From Mucor mucedo (taxonomy: Eukaryota; Mucoromycota; Mucoromycetes; Mucorales; Mucoraceae), in the NCBI RefSeq assembly GCF_025094135.1, contig NW_026252414.1:1-64000 (forward strand): 64,000 bases of DNA, written 5' to 3'. The notes beneath the pieces were generated by a model, which ran no database searches, was not told the origin of the DNA, and saw only the letters and a list, made by a program, of their open reading frames with translations. Below, one piece after another: positions 1 through 11,757 of this stretch. The stretch's first letter is position 1. The number at the start of each line of letters is the position of its first letter. Position numbers and translations under genes: made by a program.

Positions 1-191
1 AATTCTACGCTTTCCCTCTAAACCAGTCTTGGAGATGCGGACTTGTAATTAGACCAAAATAGTCTCAGATCTACAAAAACACAGCGAGAATAAAATGATA
101 ACAGCCTTTTTTTTCTTACAAACTATCTAAACTTTAAAATTAAAAATAAAAATAAAAAATGAAGTTGAAAACAAAATTAACAGCTCGATGA

Positions 192-333
192 ATGGACCTT
201 ATTCCCTTTGATGTACAGCAAAAGCCAAAAGAAATTGATGTAAAAAAGATATTGCATTTCTCAAACAAGTTACAAGAGTTCTTTATGACGAGGAGATGAA
301 TAAAGACATCAAGCGAAGTAAGTGGACAACCGG

Positions 334-364
<31 letters not shown>

Positions 365-478
365 TTTTTGAAATATTAATTCTTCTTGTGAAGAAACAGA
401 ATTGTATTTTTTACCTCCCCTTTAGAGATTGTTGATGACCGTATTGGCACTTTATTTGTTAGCCCTTTGTTATTTTAG
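192..478 (+). pseudogene. C-terminal fragment of an unrecognised spliced gene
   Basis: Two exon-like pieces join cleanly: one ends at 317 and the next runs 426-478 to a TAG stop. Between them is a GT-AG intron (318-425) with a long T tract, and the phase is kept across the junction. The joined C-terminus reads ...DEEMNKDIKR then KIVDDRIGTLFVSP. An upstream ATG near 192 opens a frame (MDLIPFDVQQ) that meets the exon only through a one-base shift in the A run near 245, so the 5' part looks frameshifted. I do not recognise the family. Solo LTRs and decayed element genes lie downstream, so this may be a transposon remnant. Confidence 0.4.
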
Positions 479-479
479 T

Positions 480-962
480 CATGATACTTTGATGTCGGTC
501 TTGTCAAACTTAACACCCATCCTTGCATCCACCGTCACACCTCCTTCTAGCCCTACCAACACGACATCCCTAACGTCACCAATGAAACCAACCTTCACGC
601 CAACCTTCACGCCTGCCTATGCACCTACAATCGCACTTGTCACTACACACGATGCCGCTTTTATCTATACTGATAATGCCGAATTTGTTGTTGACAATAA
701 TTGTATGCTATAAATACAGAAGAGAACGGTTTCTGATGTTGTGTTTGCGCAGCGAAAAATCTCGGATTTTTTTATTGGAAAGAGCAGAACACACGGTACT
801 TGAGATGTACAAGTCTCTTTAAGACATCTGAATTAAAAGACAAAAGTCAAACCTGGTTTTAAACTTGTTATAGAAACGGAACTTTTTTTTTTGACAAACA
901 GATGACAAACCATGCCAATTCATGGATTATACAAAAAATGAGAGGAGTTTATTTTGACACAT
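480..962. other. no gene supported; Ser/Thr/Pro-rich open stretch
   Basis: A 94-codon plus-strand ORF (429-713) is dominated by Thr, Pro and Ser, with a tandem ACCTTCACGCC repeat near 590-615. It overlaps the end of the fragment above, so I do not call it a gene. Nothing else is recognisable. Confidence 0.3.
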
Positions 963-2245
963 TGTCATGATCCTGTTACATCTTATGCCACAAATATGCT
1001 TTATGAGTAACCAGATTTCAGACTCAATATTTATCCTTGATCCGTCAGCTCTTTAAATCCTTTGTCATGATCCACATAAGCTATGACTAACTGTCGTATT
1101 TGGGTATGATTTATTTGAAAATAAACAAATAAATCGAATAAAATAAAAACATGGAATAAAAACATCCTTTAATATTGAGTAACAGCATACACCTGTATAC
1201 TGCTACACAACGACTCCTACTATGAGTACATATTTCTATATAAAAAGATTGCATGATTGGCTTAAAATCGATATACGAATGACAGTTGGATATAGAATTC
1301 TATACCACTGAGTTACGATATCACCGATCGGGAAGAAAAGCTTCTCCGATCAAATCAAGAAATATAAGAAAGAGAAACTTAATATTAATAGTTCTCTCAA
1401 TGGATTAGCTACCCATAGAGAGAATAGAACAGCTATTTATATAAATGGTTCATTTACTTATATATTGATAAACACAACTTATACGACTGTACGTGTATAA
1501 GAGAAGTAGTGCATGGAATATTTGGATGCCTATTTTCTACAGCTAAATATACAAACATCGATAAGATTTTCTATATTTAGGATCACATATTTACCCATAT
1601 CTTAGATAAAAATAATCAACAGAATGGATAAATGATCAGACATATCTACATGTTCTACCACAGCCAATTAAACACAAAAACCTTATGCATCTTTTAACTA
1701 GCCACCGTTACACAATACCTTACTGGAATTCTGTATTTTAAACAGAACAATAAGAGTGTCCCAGATCGGTTGATTCAGGGCGACGTTATTTGAAATCAAT
1801 TCTAACGAGTAGAATTCATTTAATGTAAGGCGGGAAACTGAGTATAGATTTATTACAAGACCAGAAAGGTTGACTCAACACAACTACCAGGGGAAGTTGT
1901 TCAATATAAAAAGGATCAATTATTTCATCGCAGCAGAGTTCTTTTAGTCTATTTTTACCTCGAATAAAGATATACTTTTTTCTCATTACTTTTTCTTTGT
2001 AATATTTTTGTCAAATACCACAATAACTTTTGTCATTGCTTATTCTTTTATTTGATTTCTTGTTTTTCTTTCTCTATAAATATAGCTGATAAATTTCACT
2101 TCTCCCGGTTTTCTTTATCAGATATATTTCATAATCATCTCCTCTTTTCTTTTCTCCCTTTTATTCTTAAATAAATAACCTGCTCCAAAAAGTTATTCAT
2201 TCTCTGTCCTGTCCTGCTTGTCTCGTTCCTCCCTCGTTCCTGACA
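963..2245 (+). repeat. possible old LTR split by a later solo LTR
   Basis: A segment starting TGTCATGATCC at 963 and one ending GTTCCTGACA at 2245 have LTR-like TG...CA ends similar to those of the 3839-4451 LTR. The flanking pentamers (cacat and caaat) match at four of five positions. The 1092-2022 LTR lies inside. The interpretation as one interrupted LTR is tentative. Confidence 0.3.
1092..2022 (+). mobile_element. solo LTR, family A, copy 1
   Basis: About 930 bp begins TGTCGTATTTG and ends CAAATACCACA, which are near-perfect inverted termini of the LTR type. It aligns along most of its length with 24100-25057, sharing for example the ATACTGCTACACAACG region, ATATACGAATGACAGTTGGA and the CAATATAAAAAGG TATA-like box near 1902. 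Flanks share TAAC (ctaac/ataac), a slightly eroded 5-bp target duplication. No internal retrotransposon region adjoins it, so it is a solo LTR. Confidence 0.7.
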
Positions 2246-2337
2246 CAAATTTTAATTCAATTGAATAAATAACAATGATGGTCACCCGTTTATAAACCAA
2301 ACAAGTATAATCGCGTTTCCCTTAAATAAGTCTTATG

Positions 2338-3369
2338 TCACAAAAATTTTAGAATAAAATTATAGCCGACATACACGTTTTTATTGACGGGGTCCCGCAA
2401 AAACGTTTTGAGCTTTAATTTTGTATCCTTTACCCTACTGATACCATCAATCAATTCATTCATATTGTTTTTGGATAAGACACTTTTGCCGAATAAAATG
2501 TTTTCGTAACTACATTGCCTGTCCGAATCTTGGTTGTTGATAAAAAACAAAGGTTTAAGATAGTCGCTCTCTATAGTGTACGGAAATTCTTTTGAAATCC
2601 TTGGCAAAATAAAGGACAAAAGAATCATATTCTTCATGCTGAATGTGTTTGGTCATGCCACACAGTTCAATTCTAGCCAAAGCAAACTAGGCTCTCAAGA
2701 TTCATTTATCTTCAAGGAATAAATCTACGAATTCGATATTATTGTGAATTCACAAGGTGAGGGTGGTGGTAGTCTCTATTCTGCCAATGGGAAACTTTCT
2801 TATTTAAAACACAACGACTGGATTCGGAAATGAACTTTAGTGATCCTCCGATAGATTTCATGTAAACAAATGGGTAACAGGTCGAGACCCTAAAAAATAA
2901 AGAATCAGTAACTAATAACACGTATAAAACGACGGATGCAAATCTCTTTACTTTTGATTAAACTGAAACATGAATTCGTTTGAATAAAATAAATAATCTG
3001 TAACTTCAAACTAATTCCAATAAACGCGAGTTCTATAAGCCAAGCGCCAGGACAAAGTAAACCGCAAATATCTCTACTCATGTTTCATTCAACCGAGGCA
3101 TTCATTTAAATCAGAACAAATTTAACTTTGCTGAGAACTCTGTTCATGTTGTAAGAAAAAATAAAGGAGGATTCCTTAATCTCTTGCAACAAAGAATTTT
3201 TTTTTGGCTGACAGTACGTCACAAACTCAAAAATTGCGGACACGACTGTAGTGAGCTTTAAACCCTTGTGAAACATTGTCCTCGAAGTTAATATCAGTAT
3301 ATTTTGTCCGCTACTAAACTCACAGCCTTGTTCCAAGAATTTTATCAATATTTCTTTCTCGCCACCCAA
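2338..3369 (-). pseudogene. relic related to the segment A/B nuclease-like gene
   Basis: Three minus-strand open pieces (2338-2637, 2739-2921, 3106-3369) are separated by stops. The 3106-3369 piece contains FSSGQNILIL then FHKG, which parallels FGSGQDILIL and FHKG in the plus-strand segment B at 48500-48600. The nucleotide match is also evident over about 80 bp around 3240-3310. The 2338-2637 piece (ISKEFPYTIESDYLKPL...) is not recognised on its own. I infer a decayed third copy of the segment A/B gene family. Confidence 0.4.
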
Positions 3370-3838
3370 CTACTTGTAAAGCATGTCGTTAATAATTATC
3401 TCAATATTGCTCTTCCTTCCGGTCTGACTCAATCTTCGTCAGCCATTTCCCGGTCATCTGTTACTTTTATTCCTAATCCAGTTTTCCCGCCCCAGTCAAA
3501 AAAAATCTCCGAACCATCATATTATTCAATGTTTACTAAATCCATTCTGTTACTACTCGTCAAATCTCAATTAGTTATCGTTGCCAATAATCTGTGCATG
3601 AAGCTTATTCCGTGAAATCCCTGTTAATCTATTATATAAACCTATCGTAGTTTTTCCCATGTATAAAAAACAGTATAAATATTTGCTAGTTATTTATTAG
3701 AGAAACGGTATTCTGGATCTTAGTCATACCCGTAACCCCCTCTTTAAATGTCCCATATTAAAACTAATTTCATCCTTCGTGTTGCCTAGTATTTTCCGTG
3801 TCTTGTTCATGTCTCTGTCCGTAACATTTGTACGTCAA

Positions 3839-4451
3839 TGTTATGAACCGCCTAGGATTCAGTTGCATATAATTATACCCAATGTCTCAGATCATTATTC
3901 AAACCAAGCTAGCTTATTGTCCTTGTCCCATCTGTTCCCTCTTCTCTGTCTTCTGTCACACATGCCACCGTCAAACATCACTATTGTATCCTGTCTAACG
4001 TCTCTGTTCTAAATAATGTATCCCCGTTATCCCCTGTCCTTGTAAAACCCATTTAACATCCGTTTCCTTTGTACCTCTGCCTTTAAACTTCCTTGTAAAA
4101 CATTAATAATATCTGCCCATGATATCCTCTGTATATATCCCCAAAATTATCTGTATCTATGCCCGCTACCCCAACGATGCCCCAAACTCAATAGGACTAA
4201 TAATCTGTGTTTTTAAATCTGATCCCCGAACCCTTGTTTACCCGATCTGTCAATTGATATAAATAACAGCATATTTATTTATTCTTATTTCTGTATTCAA
4301 GATCTTATCTTTTTTCCTGTTTTCTGGAAAACCTTGTCTACCTTTATTCCTGCTATATATAAATTAATAGTAATAGATATATGATTTCTCTTGTCTTGTC
4401 CTCATCTTAATATTCATTCTGTTCTGCCCTTGCCCCCCCCCGCTCCTGACA
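3839..4451 (+). mobile_element. solo LTR, family B, copy 1, TSD GTCAA
   Basis: 613 bp starts TGTTATGAACCGCC and ends GCTCCTGACA. It is flanked by a perfect 5-bp direct repeat GTCAA (3834-3838 and 4452-4456). A second copy is at 27419-28038. The sequence after the right TSD reads as Ty3/gypsy integrase, so this LTR seems to have landed inside an older decayed pol gene. Confidence 0.8.
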
Positions 4452-4456
4452 GTCAA

Positions 4457-5640
4457 TGTCCGTTTGATCATGTTGCAACTTATTGGCTGGTCCTCTCATT
4501 TCAACTGAAGATGTATATATTTATTTATATGTGTTGACTGATATTTGTGCTAGGTATATTGCCATCAAACCATTAAAGAATGAACAATCCGATACATTGA
4601 CAATGAATTTGATGATTATATTTTCTGACTACGAAACAGCTCGCTGTATCCAGAGTGATTGTGGCAATGACTTTGAAAATGCTCTTATGCATGGTATATG
4701 TAAAACCCGCTAATTGATAGACTATATACAGCGCCATATCATCCACAATAATATAGAGATGCCGAAGCTGGAGTTGAAATTGTGGTAAATATGCCCCGAA
4801 AAATGTTTCAATCCAATGGTAAAGATCCGAGTTATTAAATTCTTATCTCTAAGCTCTGCATGAACATATATATAAAAAGCAAAAACATTTAGTTCTCCCT
4901 TTAGCGCTTCTGTACACTCGTAGAGTTAAAATACCTGGTGACTATGAAAATTCTAAAAATTATCTATTTCCAAAAGACTTGATGTCAGTCAAAGAGTTAG
5001 AAGAACGCAATGAGTACATAAAAGGTATTTTCTCCTGCAATCGACCAAAGAACTTAAACCATTAATGAGGAACGCAGTAAAAGATATAATGATAAAGACC
5101 TACTTGTCGATGTCTCTTTTTTTACACGCGTTCCAGTTCGATTGAATAGTAGGGCAATTAAAATAGCCCCACTAAATGTAGGACCATACAATGTGGTAAG
5201 ACAGAATTATGGAGAATTGTACAATTTGAGGGATGCGCAAGGTCAGTTGATTCGTCGAAAGTGCACTACTTTCGAATTAAAGTTGGTAAACACGGATGAG
5301 TCACACTTTCAAGTAGATTATTATGTTGTCGAAGACATTCGTGATCATCGTGGACCGCCAGGGGTCAGAAAATGTTTCGTTAATTAGACTGGTAATGGTG
5401 ATCATGCCGAGACATGACAAAAGGCTAGTGATTTCACTGACCCTATTTATGTACAGGGTTGCTGCGATAAAGTTGATTCTGGTGCTGAAAAGAAAAGATG
5501 GCGAAAAGCGTCTGCTAAATCTTGTATGGCGAGCATGTCACATGTTTTCTCCATTGTTGAATGTCAAGAACGAAAAGGTGAACCCTGTCGTAAAGAAAGC
5601 ACAAGAAAGAAGTAGTTGTGCCTTACATATGGAAAGTAAA
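4457..5640 (+). pseudogene. decayed Ty3/gypsy integrase and chromodomain region
   Basis: The reading AGPLISTEDVYIYLYVLTDI with IQSDCGNDFENAL (4483-4713) matches the integrase core: the TD and SDxGxxF aspartate motifs. At 5142-5387 LNVGPYNVVRQNYGELYNLRD and VEDIRDHRG correspond to the post-integrase GPY/F module and the start of a chromodomain. Stops and frameshifts break it throughout, and the intervening region around 4720-5140 reads in several frames. It is a dead chromovirus pol fragment on the plus strand, with its 5' part interrupted by the solo LTR at 3839-4451. Confidence 0.65.
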
Positions 5641-5748
5641 AAAGACAGACTTAATTGACAAAGAGAATACAAGAGAAAAGATTGTAAAACGTAATGGCAG
5701 TCACTCATTATGCGACATAAAATGAGTAGATCTGATTACAAAATAATG

Positions 5749-6975
5749 TCATACTGGATTTCCCACCGTATTTTCAAAAATAGCCCTTAATTTTTCAAAA
5801 AGCTTCTTTTAATTTTTCAAAAACGTAACCTTTTTTTTTTTTGAAAAACTTTTGCCATGTCCAATGACGTTTTTATGAGCGATCTTAATCTTGATGTAGA
5901 AGGTGACGATGAGACTGAAGAGCTGTACGTTCACTTATACCAAAAATAAGCTGGATCGGCACCTAGTGTTACTGAAAGTGCCATGGAAGTAGATGAGGAA
6001 ATTGCTGACGATTTGGAGGTTTTCCCTGATAGTAATGACGAAGACAGCAACAAAAGTTCGGACGAAGAGAGTGCCCGCATTGATGAGACTTTAGAAGAAG
6101 CACATACTCATGTAAAGAACTATTGTGACCTTCATTATAACCAGCCCGAATTTAAGCACGACGATAAAAAGAAAAGAATCCACATGAAGTATAAAGATGA
6201 ACAGATAGGAAGGTTCATTGAATTGATTGCTGCTGGCTCCGATGTGAAATTAGACTGTAATTCAACTGGTATCAGATTGTAGTCTGGTTATTATTATAGA
6301 AAAAAGTATAGAGAAGACCCAGATTTGGGAATCCCTGAAAGAAAGAAACTCGGTCCTAAGGGATCCCGATTGAAATTAAAAGACAAGCATGCAGACTGGA
6401 TCATCAAGTACATCGACGATAGACCTACTGCTGTACTTGCTCACGTTCTGGAAGATTTGACGAATCATTTTTCGGATGAGAATATTCAGGTGAGTAAGTC
6501 AGCATTGCATAGATTTATGAGAGAAAGATGTGCTTTATCTATGAAACGACTTGAGTAAATACCTGCAAGACGGAACCACATTGATGTAATCACTCAACGT
6601 CGAGAGTCGGTAGAGCAGTGGATTGCTAACGAGGATATGGACTTTGAAACGAACTGCGTGTTCATAGACGAAGCAGGATTTAACATAAATATCACCCGTA
6701 ACACAGATTGGTCAAAGAAAGGCAAGCCTGCCAAGGCTATTGCACCTACCTCTCGCAGCACTTCAATCACTATTTTAGGCGCAATTTGAACTGACGGTTT
6801 AATTGACATATCATTAAGAAAGTCTACCTCAACAACGGGGAGCAAAAAGAAAAAGGTCAATGGTATAGAAGTTGTCGTAAATGGTAGAGTGGGTACAAGA
6901 TCATCTCATTTCATGAGCTATCTTAACAGCATGACGGATTGTTTAGATAGAAATGGATTACACGCACCAAGGCTA
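5749..6975 (+). pseudogene. decayed Tc1/mariner-type transposase, 3' truncated
   Basis: Plus-strand pieces 5983-6282, 6325-6558 and 6560-6975 are interrupted by TAG, TAA and TGA stops. They give an acidic N-terminus, an HTH-like region (VSKSALHRFMRERC) and the first catalytic aspartate motif CVFIDEAGFNIN. The sequence ends near 6975 before the second Asp and the Glu motifs of a DDE domain. The upstream T/A-rich run with repeated TTTTTCAAAA, near TACTGGATTTCCCACC at 5749, resembles eroded Tc1 end sequence (compare 59731-59839). Inactive. Confidence 0.7.
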
Positions 6976-6979
6976 AAAA

Positions 6980-7350
6980 AAAAACTTCCTTAAACAAAGT
7001 AAATGCGGACGAATGGGCGAATAGTCGTCTGGGGGTAAACATTCGTTCAAATCTGTGCCGATAGCCGTCCGTGAGCGAGTATCCGTTTATTTTGGGTAAA
7101 TAAACAATGGTACAAAAAAAATAAAATAACTTCATTTACTCAAAAAGGGTAAATATCCGTCCAGGGGTAACTTTTCGTTTATTTTCAGTAAAATATAAAC
7201 ATTACACAAAAATATAATTGTATTTATCCGTTCCATTTACCTGCAGCAGACGAGTATTCGTCTATGGGCCAATAATTACTCAGATTGGGTAAATAAAAAT
7301 TACTTCATCCGCTCCATTTACCTGCAGCAGACGAGTATCCGTCTAAGAGT
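6980..7350. repeat. CGTC-rich short repeats
   Basis: Short motifs around CCGTC/TCGTCTG recur. One unit, TTTACCTGCAGCAGACGAGT followed by ATCCGTCT or ATTCGTCT, occurs twice about 82 bp apart (near 7228 and 7310). No ORF is supported. It could be subterminal sequence of an unrecognised element. Confidence 0.4.
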
Positions 7351-7470
7351 CCTGTTGTCAGGAACCCGCGTATACGAAAAATTCATCTGCCTCCAGTCAT
7401 CCCTCCGTCGTAACACCAACCTCTAAAAAGTACATATAAACGGAGTTTTTTTTCCTTTTCTTTTTCCTTT

Positions 7471-7563
7471 CCCTTTTTTCTTTTTTCTTTTTTCTTTTTT
7501 CTTTTTTCTTTTTTCTTTTTTCTTTTTTCTTTTTTCTTTTTTCTTTTTTCTTTTTTCTTTTTT
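7471..7563. repeat. (CTTTTTT)n heptamer microsatellite
   Basis: About thirteen near-perfect copies of a 7-nt CTTTTTT unit follow a more irregular pyrimidine run from 7445. The stretch 7563-8130 after it contains no gene I can support. Confidence 0.85.
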
Positions 7564-8129
7564 AATATATATTTTTTATTTTTTTACCTCAATAAATCAG
7601 TTTTTTTTTTTAAAAGAAATTACTTTTATTCGTTCTTGTTTCTCGTAACCATGTAAATGAATAAACGTCTGGGCTTACTTCTTTTGCAATTAGACTCTGG
7701 TAAACTCATCATTCCATCTTTGAAATCCCTCCCCTTACTTAAATCACTTTTAAATCATCATAGACAGGTGTGTAAAGGCCGTGCTTGCCAGTGCTATATT
7801 TAAGTGTTTTTCGCTTATGGCTTTTATTTTCTCTAATTATCTCTTTAGACTTAAGCTTTTTGTTTTTAACGTTGTGGCGGCTACTCTGTTTAGAAAAAGA
7901 ATTGGTACGTATCACTTTTGAGTCTTCTTATCATAAACTAACCTAATATTCATTTAGAAAACTTTGGTTATCCCCCTTGTTTTTAGACTATCCGTTGCTT
8001 CCTATACAGAATAATCAATGCCTTCATGTTATGCCATGTACCGTTTACTTCTTAGCTCATCTAAGTAGTAATCCTTCTACATAGCAATTTTTCTCAAGTA
8101 TCAAGATATACATAAATCTTAATTTCATT

Positions 8130-8300
8130 CTTTTTAATAAAATACGAGGTTTTTTCAAACCAAACCTCCGTTTCGGTGAAAAATTTTGACCTTCGCTGCA
8201 CTGCGGTAAATTTTTAACCTTCACTATGGTTCGGTACGCTGCGCTTTGAAAAAGCCTCGTGCTGCCGCAGGCCTGTTTTCGAAATAAAAAACTTAACATT
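8130..8300. repeat. palindromic dispersed repeat, copy 1
   Basis: A GC-rich palindrome-like unit begins ACGAGGTTTTTTCAAA and ends TTTGAAAAAGCCTCGT (8143-8262), with GGTAAATTTTTGACC-type internal inverted pieces. It closely matches 18545-18712. It carries no ORF and resembles a MITE or foldback repeat. Confidence 0.65.
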
Positions 8301-8399
8301 ATCATAAAATGGATGTTCCGTAGAGTTTAAAAAAGACGTGGGTTGATTGAGTTTAAAGTGAGCACCAAATCAATTAATAGGTTTTGATTAGACCTTTGT

Positions 8400-8960
8400 T
8401 ATCGTATTGTTATTAAGGGAAAGGGAAAGGAACAATCAAGAGTTCGTAAAAGAATCAATGATTGTATTGTATGAGTTATTAAGTTAACGAGAAGCTTTTA
8501 TCAAGACTGATTTAAGTATGTAACGGTACTTCAAAAGAGAGTTGTTTTACTATACAGGGTCTTAATTACGTTATGATGGTTCCGTTTAAGGATGTTTCTT
8601 AACGAATTTTAATAAAAGTAAATGATTTTGTTTGACGGAGTAAAGTGTGTACTGTTTCTGATTATAGAAAATAATAGAAGGTGTTCACACAAGGTCAGAA
8701 ATATATAGAATGGTTCCAGATAAGGATGTTTTCTTATATATTTATACAAAAGAGAAAGTAGATATAGAAGAGTTTTTATGGAGACTGTTTAAAGTACGTA
8801 TGTTACTATTCAAAAGAAAGTTGTTTACTGTACAGGATCTCGAGATTTACTGAATGGTTCTTATAAATTAAGATGTTTTCAAGTAAGTCTTTATAAAAAA
8901 AGAAGAAAAGAAAAAAAAGAAAGAATAAAAATAAAGAAAGAAAGAAAAAGAAAAGGAAGT
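8400..8960. repeat. imperfect tandem repeats and purine-rich tract
   Basis: The block TTCAAAAGA(G/A)AGTTGTTTTACT(A/G)TACAGG...GATGGTTCC...AAGGATGTTT recurs near 8530 and 8805, with a partial copy near 8705. An AAGAAA-rich strand-asymmetric tract follows at 8895-8960. The region 8960-9460 shows no gene. Confidence 0.45.
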
Positions 8961-9489
8961 AAGAGCAAATATGGCTCGTGTGGTGATCCACCTACTGTTG
9001 TTACTAATCACACCATAAAACAATATTAAAATTAAATCTCACTTCATCACCCCATACATTATTACATCACAACACGAACTAATTTCTTATACATTATATC
9101 ATATCCAACTACAAGCACTATTTTAGTGCTGTGTAACTTATCCATCAAACTAAATTCATAATCCGATTTCTCTTAACATATATAAATATGCAAACTGATA
9201 GTTAGAATAGAACCCTCTCAATCTTTTAATCTACTTTTACACTTAATAAAAACTTATAAGCAGTCTCAAAGTACTTTATTGTTTTTCTCTTTTAAAATCT
9301 ATTCTCAACTATCACAGCTCGGTTATAGTAAGTTTTGTGAGAGTAAAATATGTCTGAAGTTTATTAAAAAAAATGGAAGGGGATATTTATAATTGTTTTT
9401 ACGAATGGTGTAACCATCGTACTTTGAAAGCTCTTAATTAATGTCTATGTTTGGTTAAAATGTTTTCATACAACATATATTAATTAACC

Positions 9490-10060
9490 ATGAAACCAAC
9501 GCACCGTTATAGTTTAAACTACACTGCCAATTATCAGTTTGACACTGGAGAAAACTTTGATGTTTCTCAATACATGTATAAATATCTGGAAAAAGACGAT
9601 ATCCCTAGACCCAGGCAGGAAAGTTGATCTACGCAAAAAGTATTAATTGTTTATTTATCTGATTAACTATTCTATGCGCAGTGTTTTTGTTTCATAATGA
9701 AAGACTTGATAATTCAAATATTAATTTTAAAGGCAACCCCTTCATCAACCTAAAACAATCAATTTTCCAGTTGTTCTCGAATAATGACATATTGTTTGTG
9801 AAAAAGTCTTCATAGACTGTTTCTCTAACCTCGATAATATAATGCTTAATGCTATTGGTTTTTATACTGGGGCGAAGGGTAACCTCTACCCCGAAAACCC
9901 CATAGTAACAATTTTATTTACAATGATTTTTTCCGTAATAGTCACTTTTTATATTATGACTTTCTCCAAACAATCAGTTTTTATATATGCTCTTTTTTTT
10001 AGTCTAATGTTTAATATTATGGGTCGTATTCTTAGGAGGAGTGGTTTTCCCATCCTCTAA
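9490..10060 (+). pseudogene. small membrane-protein gene in a repeat, copy 1
   Basis: A short ORF from ATG 9490 encodes MKPTRHYSLNY...GENFDVSQYMYK and stops at about 9627. Downstream, an open stretch ending at 10060 encodes FIDCFSNLDNIMLNAIGFYTG followed by two hydrophobic segments (TILFTMIFSVIVTFYIM and FIYALFFSLMF), a likely small membrane protein C-terminus. A degenerate second copy lies at 18726-19290, so this belongs to a dispersed repeat. The joining of the two parts needs a splice or frame change I cannot resolve. The family is not recognised. Confidence 0.4.
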
Positions 10061-10167
10061 TTTTGTATCCCGGCTCAGAAATATTACGCCATAAAAAAAT
10101 CATGCTTTAAAAACACAGCGCTGTAAAAAAAAAACAAGGGAATATCGTTTTTCAGAAGGTAACAATT

Positions 10168-10250
10168 TAATGCTAAATAATATGGGTCGTATTCCTGGGT
10201 GGTATGATTCCCCCTCCCCCCAAACCCCCGCACCCCCTCAAAAAATGTGT
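10168..10250. repeat. GC-rich ATGGGTCGTATTC unit
   Basis: One copy of a unit starting TATGGGTCGTATTCCTGG and running into CCCCCTCCCCCCAAACCCCC. Related copies lie at 19452-19540 and 19623-19711, and weaker starts at 10017 and 19247. It is strikingly C-rich in an AT-rich background. Confidence 0.6.
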
Positions 10251-10551
10251 AACTTTGTGACCGTTTTTTACAATTCCTAATTCCTATTATTTTTATATAT
10301 TAATAAGGGTATTCAATTGCCGTATTTTGAATAAATCGTATTTTTGTGAATAAAAAAAAACAGCCAATCATATTTTTTTGGAAATGAATACCCCAAAAAT
10401 ATAATTCGTATTTTGATGTTACAATAATGACGTAAATATGACATCAATCGGTTCCTGAATGGAAACTGTATTATCTTATATAAAGCTTTTCATCCTGTGT
10501 AGAGGCTGTTTACTTTAATTGTTCGATTTTATAAATTATATACTTGACAAT

Positions 10552-11728
10552 ATGACTTCCGAAAATAACCAACAACCTACCAGCAATGCTATGGTCCTCT
10601 ATAATGATAAAGGCAAAGGTAGAGATGTCTGTAATCCTACTCACGAGATCAACGGTAGTGAGGTGACAGTAGTTACTACAATCGAAAAGAAAAAAGAGAG
10701 AAAACGAGGCGATAAAAAGAGATCATTAGTTGCTACAACTCAAGAGATTACCCAGAGAAAACGAGGTAGACCCGCTGGCTCTAAGAATGGTACGAGAAAG
10801 AAAAAGCCACTCAAGATTGAGGGGTCAAACACTTATTCTCCCTGGCATTTGGTGGACGAATCAAGCAAGGATGGTCTTAGTTCGCTGGATCGATTGATCA
10901 ACTTTCTTCTTGACGATGGGGGTAGGAATCTGCGCAGGTATTTTGGTACTGTTAAAGTGTACAGTAAGGACGGTGTAACCGATGGAAAGCCTAGCGAGGT
11001 CAAGCAGTCTGTTCGTAATAGATGCGTTTCTTACTTTATGGATCAAGGTGTCAACTATCGTACGTCGGATCAAATTAAGTCCAAGATTTTTAATCTTATA
11101 ACTGCATACCGTAAAGCAAATGCTGTAGATAATCAAAGTGGTGAAGGCGCTATGGGTGACAGCATTGAGTCTGGTAAGGTAGAATTTGAAAGTAAGTACA
11201 ATATTACGGTTACCAGATGATTAATACGTTGTATCATTAACATTTGCTTTTGTATTATTAGATAAATTGAATAAGATCTGCCCTCACTACTATCGTTTCA
11301 AGGAAGTAATGGGTGATAGACATACTGGTTCTGCAGACCCCAATCGCTCCGGCAAAAGTTTTGATTTGGAATGTAGACGGAAGCCAACATCGGCTGTAAC
11401 CGGTGATGATGATGATGATGATAGTTCCGATGCCTTTTCTTCCGATGAAGATGATTCGGATAACTCACATGGTCAGAAGAACAGGAGAAAGTTGGGAGGG
11501 ATTTCTTTTCGTGATTTGAAGACGCTCGCAAAGCAAAACCAACAGATCATAGACAATTCGATATCTCGTCTTTTAGGCCAAAAATCGCTTGAAAAATTTT
11601 TTGAAGCAAGACTGGAATCTCTGAACAAGTATGCTTTGGCTAAGGATTGGACATTCGATCAATTAACAGAGGCCACTAAGAAATTACAAGATGAAATTTT
11701 TCATAAAAGTGATCATAATAGTATTTGA
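10552..11728 (+). CDS. Harbinger accessory (Myb/SANT-like) protein
   Basis: This is the partner protein of the Harbinger element, which in this superfamily helps the transposase bind DNA and enter the nucleus. Exon 1 is 10552-11191, intron 11192-11261 (GTAAGT...TTAG) and exon 2 11262-11728, joining in frame to 368 aa. I chose ATG 10552 (MTSENNQQP). The N-terminus is basic with an AT-hook-like core (KRGRPAGSKNGTRKKK). The middle (about residues 95-225) is a compact tryptophan/tyrosine-bearing region of the kind seen in Myb/SANT-like partners. An Asp/Ser acidic run (DDDDDDSSDAFSSDEDD) and a coiled C-terminus follow. Assignment rests on context plus these features, and no single diagnostic motif is present. 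Confidence 0.7.
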
Positions 11729-11757
11729 ATTTTAATAAACTTTATGTTTAGATTACT

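Noticed and set aside
429..713. 94-codon Ser/Thr/Pro-rich ORF
   Set aside because: Overlaps a better-supported exon end and is repeat-like; no start context or splice support.
7471..7563. Possible telomere-like or CRISPR-like array
   Set aside because: Simple CTTTTTT microsatellite without spacers; not a CRISPR array, and the organism is eukaryotic.
8806..8991. Phe/Leu-rich minus-strand ORF
   Set aside because: Produced by a purine-rich tract read on the other strand.
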